A stretch of 20,636 nucleotides of DNA, taken from NCBI GenBank assembly GCA_002317175.1, contig DCJA01000017.1:1-20636 (forward strand), in the 5' to 3' direction. The DNA comes from Lachnospiraceae bacterium UBA1712 (GTDB taxonomy: Bacteria; Bacillota; Clostridia; Lachnospirales; Lachnospiraceae). A program made the position numbers and the translations under genes. The notes beneath the pieces are model-generated. The model worked only from the letters and a program-made list of their open reading frames with translations, did no database searches and had not been told where the DNA came from. Below, in pieces: positions 15,645 to 20,636 of this stretch; position 1 is the stretch's first letter, and the number at the start of each line of letters is the position of its first letter.

Positions 15645-16208
15645 TTATAATGTCTCATCAACTTCTTTCTGAAGTGCAAAACCGTAATCTAAGATACAGT
15701 ATAAGCACCAGAAGAATAATCCAAGGAACAAGCCAAGTCCAACACCAACCTCAAGTCCCATGATTACTGCAATACCAATGAAAAGCTTCTTAACAGTCTT
15801 AAGTACATTCTCTGTAAACGGTGACTCTTCCTCTTCGATAGTAACGAAGATCTTCTGAATAAGGAAAAATATAACTGCAAATACTCCTGTGGCAACGCCT
15901 CCACCGATACACATAACTGCAAAAGCCTGAGCATATTCTCCAGATTTTGCTATTTCCTCTGCATCCATATCATAATGGAATATACCAGTCTGAAAATCCA
16001 TATCGTCTATCGTTACTGAACCAGTGTTAATTGAATTGTCTTTAGCTATGCCATCATTGATTTGACCCTTAAAAGCAAACATGCATACAGCTGCTACAAG
16101 GCACATAACTGCAGCTACTATCATAAGAACCTTAAATGCCTTTGCTATCTTCTTTGCAGTGTTACAACTCTTTCTAACCTTTTCTAATTTTAATTCCTGT
16201 TCTCTCAT
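15645..16208 (-). CDS. DUF2975-type membrane protein paired with the HTH regulator
   Basis: This 187-residue protein has hydrophobic segments at about 26-46, 96-118, 141-160 and 158-176, with an extracytoplasmic loop of roughly 50 residues between the first two. The motif ESPFTENVLKTVKKL (128-142) and the very end, YGFALQKEVDETL, match the conserved features of DUF2975 (YoaS-like) proteins. The biochemical role of the family is not established; because it sits with a small HTH regulator, it is thought of as a membrane partner or sensor. The start is supported by GAGGAGA 8 nt upstream. A 34-codon ORF ends just before this ribosome binding site. Confidence 0.82.
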   Translation of the reverse strand: MREQELKLEKVRKSCNTAKKIAKAFKVLMIVAAVMCLVAAVCMFAFKGQINDGIAKDNSINTGSVTIDDMDFQTGIFHYDMDAEEIAKSGEYAQAFAVMCIGGGVATGVFAVIFFLIQKIFVTIEEEESPFTENVLKTVKKLFIGIAVIMGLEVGVGLGLFLGLFFWCLYCILDYGFALQKEVDETL

Positions 16209-16224
16209 CTTATTCTCTCCTCAT

Positions 16225-16329
16225 TTACAAGACTCTTTGTCTTTGTGTAATAATAATGCTCTTATCAAAGCATCCTTGGTTAATATTATCTTTCCGCGCG
16301 GTTGCCTCTATATCAAACCTATGTCGCAT
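16225..16329 (-). CDS. Possible 34-codon leader ORF upstream of the DUF2975 gene
   Basis: ATG 16329-16327 has AGGAGA about 7 nt upstream and opens a frame of 34 codons ending in TAA (16227-16225), 16 nt before the start of the DUF2975 gene. The product would begin MRHRFDIEATARKDNINQ and end TQRQRVL: polar, basic, without a hydrophobic segment. It lies between a good promoter and the gene, so it would be translated if the ribosome binding site works. It could be a small protein, a coupling leader or chance. Confidence 0.4.
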   Translation of the reverse strand: MRHRFDIEATARKDNINQGCFDKSIIITQRQRVL

Positions 16330-16387
16330 CCGCTCTCTCCTCACATTTTAGCGCCCGACTCGGTTGTTGTTTTCGGCTTATGTCATT

Positions 16388-16416
16388 ATAATACACACCT
16401 ATTTTACGTTTGTCAA
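16388..16416 (-). promoter_or_regulatory. Promoter of the DUF2975-HTH operon
   Basis: A perfect TTGACA (16416-16411) is 17 bp from TATTAT (16393-16388) on the minus strand; TATAAT three bases further is also possible with a 20-bp spacer. ACGTTT occurs on the plus strand at 16406-16411 and 16427-16432, 21 bp apart and straddling the -35 box, and could be the operator of the HTH protein. The 5' leader is about 170 nt long. Confidence 0.75.
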
Positions 16417-16490
16417 CTACTTTTTAACGTTTATCATTAAATATTATTCGCAATTAATAAATTTATTAATGTTTTCTGTTTTGAATCGAT
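16417..16490. other. AT-rich gap with an 18-bp palindrome
   Basis: The stretch between the promoter of the DUF2975 operon and the aldo/keto reductase terminator is very AT-rich. It contains a perfect palindrome, ATTAATAAATTTATTAAT, at 16453-16470. No gene is visible. Together with the leader ORF and promoter, this accounts for the 338-bp gap at 16209-16546. Confidence 0.5.
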
Positions 16491-16527
16491 AAAAAACCAG
16501 ATACAATGCTACAAGCACCATATCTGG
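16491..16527 (-). terminator. Rho-independent terminator of the aldo/keto reductase gene
   Basis: Minus-strand CCAGATA (16527-16521) pairs with TATCTGG (16503-16497). Inner pairing TGC/GCA extends the hairpin, and six T residues follow. It lies 20 nt after the stop codon. Confidence 0.8.
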
Positions 16528-16546
16528 CAATATTATCTATAACTAT

Positions 16547-17734
16547 TTACTTCTTCGCTTTTCTAAGCATATATTTTCTGGCAACCGCCATTCCAATCTT
16601 ATAAGGCCAGGGTCTAAGGGCCTTATCTGCTTCTTTAAGCTTTTCTCTGATTGCAATATGCTGTGGGCAATGCTGCTCACATTTACCACATTCTATACAC
16701 TGAGAGGCATAACATGGCTCTTCTCGAATGGCCATATTCTGGGCAAAGCTGAATCTCGCGCTTGCTTTGTCCTCTATATACATAAGATTATAGTAGTGGA
16801 AGTTTCCTGGAATATCTACTCCCTTTGGACAAGGCATACAATATCTACAGCCAGTACAGCCCACCTTCTCGCGTTCTTTTATTATCTTTCTGACTTCCTC
16901 AATAATAGTTCTGTCAGTGTCATCAAAATGCCCGACTTGCGCATCTGAAGCAATTCGCACATTTTCTTCAAGCATTTCCATGGAATTCATACCGGATAAT
17001 ACGCATGTGATTCCTGGCTGATCCCACAACCATCTAAGTCCAAGTTCTGCAGCTGAATAATCTCTTCCATTATCCTTTATGCACTGTTTTGCCTTATCAG
17101 GTATATTAACAAGCTTGCCTCCGCGAAGGGGTTCCATGATAATTACTGGGATGCCCTTTGCTTGCGCTGCTTCAAGGCCTCTTCTGCCTGCCTGACTATG
17201 CTCGTCATAGTAGTTGTACTGAATCTGGCAGAAATCCCAATCATAAGCATCCAGAATTCTGATAAACATATCGCTGTCACCATGATATGAGAAACCGATA
17301 TTCTTTATACTACCATCTGCCTTTCGGTCAGCTATCCATTGCTCGATGCCAAGCCCCTTGAGCTTTTCCCATTCAGCAATATCAGTAAACATATGCATCA
17401 GATAGTAATCGATATAGCCTGTCTGAAGTCTCTTTAACTCTTCAGCAAAAGTCTTATCAATAGCTTCCATGGTACGCATCAGATACTGTGGCAGCTTTGT
17501 TGCTATATACATCTTCTCACGTATATTATTCTTCGCAATTATCTTGCCCAGCGCTTCTTCAATACCTGGATATACATAGGCTGTGTCATAGTAGTTTATG
17601 CCCATCTCAAGACCTGCCAGCACTTCCTTCTCTGCCTTATCCAGATCTACAGAATTGCCCTTCTTGGTGAAACGCATACAGCCATATCCTAATTGTGAAA
17701 TCTGTGTACCATATTTATCAGTTCTATATATCAT
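16547..17734 (-). CDS. Aldo/keto reductase with C-terminal ferredoxin-type Fe-S domain
   Basis: The 395-residue protein has an AKR barrel (about 1-285) with the tetrad D50, Y55, K80 and H114. A cysteine-rich C-terminal domain follows, with CTGCRYCMPC (C293, C296, C299, C302) and CIECGKCEQHC (C346, C349, C352, C356). This two-domain form is common in anaerobic clostridia and probably transfers electrons between a 4Fe-4S centre and NAD(P)H or a substrate carbonyl; substrates are not known. Its upstream ribosome binding site is weak. It follows the coiled-coil membrane protein by 76 nt with no terminator between, so cotranscription is possible. It ends in a terminator. Confidence 0.93.
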   Translation of the reverse strand: MIYRTDKYGTQISQLGYGCMRFTKKGNSVDLDKAEKEVLAGLEMGINYYDTAYVYPGIEEALGKIIAKNNIREKMYIATKLPQYLMRTMEAIDKTFAEELKRLQTGYIDYYLMHMFTDIAEWEKLKGLGIEQWIADRKADGSIKNIGFSYHGDSDMFIRILDAYDWDFCQIQYNYYDEHSQAGRRGLEAAQAKGIPVIIMEPLRGGKLVNIPDKAKQCIKDNGRDYSAAELGLRWLWDQPGITCVLSGMNSMEMLEENVRIASDAQVGHFDDTDRTIIEEVRKIIKEREKVGCTGCRYCMPCPKGVDIPGNFHYYNLMYIEDKASARFSFAQNMAIREEPCYASQCIECGKCEQHCPQHIAIREKLKEADKALRPWPYKIGMAVARKYMLRKAKK

Positions 17735-17810
17735 GCCTTAACCCAATCCCAGCAAACCCAATATCAACATATATCTGTCATTTGTATTATCTTCAATACT
17801 GAAGTTGATA

Positions 17811-19190
17811 CTAACTAATCTTCTGCTCTTCAACTACTTCTGTTTCAGTCTCTGCAGCCTTGTCAGTTAATGCGTTTTCAGTAGTATTTGCATTTTTCTT
17901 CAGGCTAGCAAATCGCAGCTTAAAGTTAGTGATTTTCTGTCCATAAAGTTCCTTATATTTCTCACGGTTCACTCGACGTGTCTCTGCCAGCTCTTCTGCG
18001 CGAGCCTTCTTCTCATTTTCAATCTCAAGCTTTGCTGCGAGCTTCTTAGTCTTTTCTTCTTCCTTAGCTTTAAGCTTGGCTACTCTTTCTGCTTCCTTGT
18101 TCTTTAGCTTTTCGATCTTCTCTGCTTCTCTGCTCTTAAGTCTCTCAAGCTTGCCTTCCTGCTTTTCTTTTCTCTTTAACAACTTACTTTCAAGCTTTTC
18201 TCTGGTCTTTTTATTCTTCTTAACTGTCTTTGAAGCAGTCTTCTTAAGATCCTTTACATCAGATTTGGCAGCTCGAACTGCATGACGCATACTTCTGTAT
18301 GGATTTCTAAACATATAGCCAAGTGCACCAAACAGGCACAATCCTGCAACTACAATTCCTGCCCATTCTATACACATAGTATAGATTGATGGTTCCACTG
18401 AATTAAGTATCAGCAATGCTCCCATAGCTGGTGTAGGCAGAATACATAATAATTTGCATATTCCATTGTAAAGACCACCCTGAATCTTTCCAAAGCTTTC
18501 TCTTGGAAGTAATGTTGTATTTGCTGCAAAAAGTGCTATTGATACAAGAAAAATCTCCGATTTTACTCCATACATATAAGCTGTAGCAGCACAAATAACA
18601 GCTCCAGTTAACAACAGAATAATGGCAGCCCCCTGAAACAGAGCATTTTTATATTCCTGCATTCCTTCGATCATATCTGAGGATACACCATGAAGGGCGT
18701 AGACAAGTTCAGTCTGCTCATCATCATGCATCTGATTGTAGGTCTTCATCTGCTTGTTCTGAGTAAACTTCTCTGAAAGCTCTTTTCTCTTCTCTTCCAG
18801 AAGCTTTTGCTTCTCGAACAGTTCCTCTCTGTATGTATCTTCAGCCTCTCTCTGTTCTCTGGCACGTTCGTCCATCCAGTTCTTTTCCTGTACGACTACA
18901 TCCTCATTGGCCAGTCTTGACTCAATACTCTGAAGTTCTTCCAATTCTCTATTGGTATTCTCAACAGCATCAGAAAGATCATCTATCTTATCTGTCAGTT
19001 TTGTAGTAATCTCATTTGCCGCCTCTGTATCCTCTGAAGCTTCTGTTACCGTCAATTCAGACTCTTCACTTACTGCTTCATCATCATTATCAGCTTTATC
19101 TTCATCAGTTTCTTCCATATCATCCATCTGAAGTGCTAATTTTAAGTCCTCTTCTGTTACAACTCTTAAATCCTTAGATTTTCTTGCCAT
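17811..19190 (-). CDS. Unknown four-helix membrane protein with long coiled coils and 11-residue repeats
   Basis: I do not recognise this 459-residue protein. A very acidic N-terminal part (about 22-60) leads into charged coiled coils (60-160). Four hydrophobic segments follow at about 185-207, 211-228, 245-263 and 273-293. The C-terminal part (300-430) is an extremely Lys/Glu-rich helix. Residues 347-390 contain four tandem 11-residue units, of which KLERLKSREAE, KIEKLKNKEAE and RVAKLKAKEEE are clearest. With an even number of helices, both charged arms would lie in the cytoplasm, which suggests a scaffold or an anchor for nucleic acid or protein; this is inference. The start has AAAGGA about 8 nt upstream. 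TATACCAAG occurs twice in the upstream gap (19210-19218, 19246-19254). It may be cotranscribed with the aldo/keto reductase. Confidence 0.82.
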   Translation of the reverse strand: MARKSKDLRVVTEEDLKLALQMDDMEETDEDKADNDDEAVSEESELTVTEASEDTEAANEITTKLTDKIDDLSDAVENTNRELEELQSIESRLANEDVVVQEKNWMDERAREQREAEDTYREELFEKQKLLEEKRKELSEKFTQNKQMKTYNQMHDDEQTELVYALHGVSSDMIEGMQEYKNALFQGAAIILLLTGAVICAATAYMYGVKSEIFLVSIALFAANTTLLPRESFGKIQGGLYNGICKLLCILPTPAMGALLILNSVEPSIYTMCIEWAGIVVAGLCLFGALGYMFRNPYRSMRHAVRAAKSDVKDLKKTASKTVKKNKKTREKLESKLLKRKEKQEGKLERLKSREAEKIEKLKNKEAERVAKLKAKEEEKTKKLAAKLEIENEKKARAEELAETRRVNREKYKELYGQKITNFKLRFASLKKNANTTENALTDKAAETETEVVEEQKIS

Positions 19191-19313
19191 CTGAATTGTC
19201 CTTTCTGCTTATACCAAGCTAACAGATATATTTTACCACATTATGTATACCAAGTCATCAACCTGTTGTTCTTTTGACAGCATTTTCCTACTAATTCTTT
19301 GAACTCTGCTCCA

Positions 19314-19354
19314 TAAAAAAACTCTGTTCCAACTTTTTACAGTTGAAACAGAGT
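19314..19354 (-). terminator. Rho-independent terminator of ppdK
   Basis: Minus-strand ACTCTGTTTCAACT (19354-19341) pairs with AGTTGGAACAGAGT (19334-19321), 14 bp with one G-T pair and a 6-nt loop, followed by seven T. It is the strongest terminator in the window and starts about 30 nt after the ppdK stop codon. Confidence 0.93.
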
Positions 19355-19387
19355 CTTTCAATTCTTTTATCTTGTTAAAACAACTTC

Positions 19388-20636
19388 TTATTTGTTATCC
19401 TTGTAAGCCTTCTTAGCTTCTTCGATTCCAGCTCTAAGACCAACAGCACCAGCCTTTGCTACTTCTTTACCAACCTTAAGAGCTTCCTTAGCTACCTCAG
19501 CGCCCTTGTCAGCCATCTCTTTAGCTACTTCTACGCTCTTGTTAGCGATTTCTGGCATTTTCTCAGCAACATCTTTTGCTTTCTGAGCGCCTTTATCAGC
19601 TACGTCTTTTGCAACTTCGACTGCTTTATCAGCTACATCCTTTGCCTTCTCCTTGCAGTCTTCAATCTTATCACTTGTGCTCTTTGCAGGAGCTCCGTTT
19701 GAGATTGCAGCCTGTGCAGCAGCAAGTCTAGCGATAGGTACACGGAATGGTGAACATGATACATAATCAAGACCAATCTTATGGCAGAACTCAACTGATG
19801 AAGGATCACCACCGTGCTCACCACAGATACCAACATGAAGGTCTGGATTAACTGGCTTTCCTAACTTGATAGCCATTTCCATTAACTTACCAACACCTGT
19901 CTGGTCAAGTTTTGCAAATGGATCATTTTCAAAGATCTTTGTATCATAGTAAGCTTCAAGGAACTTACTAGCATCATCTCTTGAGAAACCAAATGTCATC
20001 TGTGTTAAGTCATTTGTACCGAAGCAGAAGAAATCAGCTTCAGCAGCAATATCATCAGCTGTAAGAGCAGCTCTTGGAATCTCGATCATTGTACCAACCT
20101 GATATTCAAGTTCTACACCAGCATTCTTGATTTCTTCATCTGCTGTTGCGATAACGATATCCTTAACAACCTTTAATTCCTTAACATCACATACAAGTGG
20201 AATCATGATTTCAGGCTTAACATCCCAGTATGGATGAGCAGCAGCAACCTTGATAGCAGCTCTGATAACAGCCTTTGTCTGCATCTTAGCGATTTCTGGA
20301 TATGTAACTGCAAGTCTGATACCTCTATGACCCATCATTGGGTTAAACTCATGTAATGAGTTGATGTATTCTTTAATCTTTTCTACGCTCTTACCCTGCT
20401 TGTAAGCAAGCTTAGCAATATCCTTCTCCTCGATTGGAACGAACTCATGAAGAGGTGGATCAAGGAATCTGATAGTAACTGGACATCCTTCAAGTGCTTC
20501 ATACAACTGAACGAAGTCTTCTTCCTGGAATGGAAGGATTCTTTCAAGAGCATCTTCTCTTTCTTCAAGTGTATCTGCACAAATCATTTCTCTGAAGATT
20601 GCAATTCTGCTCTCTTCGAAGAACATATGCTCTGTA
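19388..20636 (-). CDS. ppdK: Pyruvate phosphate dikinase, C-terminal part, with an extra 11-residue-repeat tail
   Basis: The frame runs off the right end. The first complete codons read TEHMFF, a conserved PPDK stretch, so the visible ATG at 20626 is internal. Numbered from that Met, EIPRA (182-186), FFCFGTNDLTQ (199-209) and ICGEHGGDP with catalytic C268 show an intact PEP/pyruvate-binding domain; CSPFRVPIARLAAAQAA (291-307) is the usual end of the enzyme. The enzyme interconverts PEP, AMP and PPi with pyruvate, ATP and Pi in glycolysis of many anaerobes. Unusually, the frame continues 104 residues (309-412). It holds Ala/Lys/Glu/Asp-rich 11-mers such as AKDVADKAVEV, AKDVADKGAQK, AKDVAEKMPEI and AKEMADKGAEV, resembling LEA-type or apolipoprotein-like amphipathic helices. 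No stop or frameshift separates it. The tail's function is unknown. Confidence 0.95.
   Translation of the reverse strand, partial: TEHMFFEESRIAIFREMICADTLEEREDALERILPFQEEDFVQLYEALEGCPVTIRFLDPPLHEFVPIEEKDIAKLAYKQGKSVEKIKEYINSLHEFNPMMGHRGIRLAVTYPEIAKMQTKAVIRAAIKVAAAHPYWDVKPEIMIPLVCDVKELKVVKDIVIATADEEIKNAGVELEYQVGTMIEIPRAALTADDIAAEADFFCFGTNDLTQMTFGFSRDDASKFLEAYYDTKIFENDPFAKLDQTGVGKLMEMAIKLGKPVNPDLHVGICGEHGGDPSSVEFCHKIGLDYVSCSPFRVPIARLAAAQAAISNGAPAKSTSDKIEDCKEKAKDVADKAVEVAKDVADKGAQKAKDVAEKMPEIANKSVEVAKEMADKGAEVAKEALKVGKEVAKAGAVGLRAGIEEAKKAYKDNK

Noticed and set aside
16209..16440. tRNA or known riboswitch in the long leader of the DUF2975 operon
   Set aside because: No cloverleaf, no conserved riboswitch core or strong hairpin with T-run could be found; only short inverted repeats are present.
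19201..19260. TATACCAAG direct repeats upstream of the coiled-coil membrane gene as an operator
   Set aside because: Only 9 bp, 36 bp apart, AT-rich, and not clearly aligned to a convincing promoter; noted in the gene entry only.

Overview
The window looks like a chromosomal segment of a low-to-moderate GC Gram-positive anaerobe, most likely a member of the Lachnospiraceae (Butyrivibrio/Pseudobutyrivibrio-like). The grounds are a clostridial apt - rel - metallo-hydrolase - hemZ gene order, AGGAGG-type ribosome binding sites, pyruvate phosphate dikinase, an intracellular GH43 glycosidase, and a ferredoxin-type aldo/keto reductase. This placement rests on protein character only. Every convincing gene lies on the minus strand, so the window is read from high to low coordinates.

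Right end to left: (1) 19388-20636 holds the 3' part of ppdK, whose enzyme domain continues into an unusual 104-residue tail of 11-residue repeats, followed by a strong terminator. (2) 17811-19190 encodes an unrecognised four-helix membrane protein with long charged coiled coils, also built on 11-residue repeats; a two-cluster Fe-S aldo/keto reductase follows (16547-17734) and ends in a terminator. (3) 15388-16416 is a regulatory pair, a DUF2975-type membrane protein and a small Cro/C1-type HTH regulator. It sits behind a good promoter with flanking direct repeats and a 34-codon upstream ORF. (4) 13970-15253 is a single sugar aminotransferase of the DegT/EpsN type with its own promoter and terminator. 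(5) 12868-13854 is a GH43 glycosidase with a 10-bp perfect palindrome in its promoter spacer and a terminator. (6) 7728-12618 is an export operon: a MATE transporter, then two translationally coupled ABC half-transporters whose motif differences mark them as a heterodimeric exporter with one degenerate ATP site. (7) 1472-7620 is the apt - rel - metallo-hydrolase - membrane protein - hemZ cluster, with a clear promoter before apt and a terminator right after the metallo-hydrolase. (8) 1-1471 is a partition module: a 377-bp non-coding region with seven same-orientation GTAC-centred repeats and a stable hairpin, a small DUF3970-like protein, ParA, and the first codons of an overlapping downstream gene (probably parB).

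Most of the content is ordinary housekeeping and accessory metabolism. The items that known families do not explain are the repeat tail on pyruvate phosphate dikinase, the GGTACA(A/T)CAA repeat region upstream of the partition genes, the hendecad membrane protein, and the short ORF ahead of the DUF2975/HTH pair. I saw no CRISPR array, rRNA, tRNA, insertion sequence or prophage.
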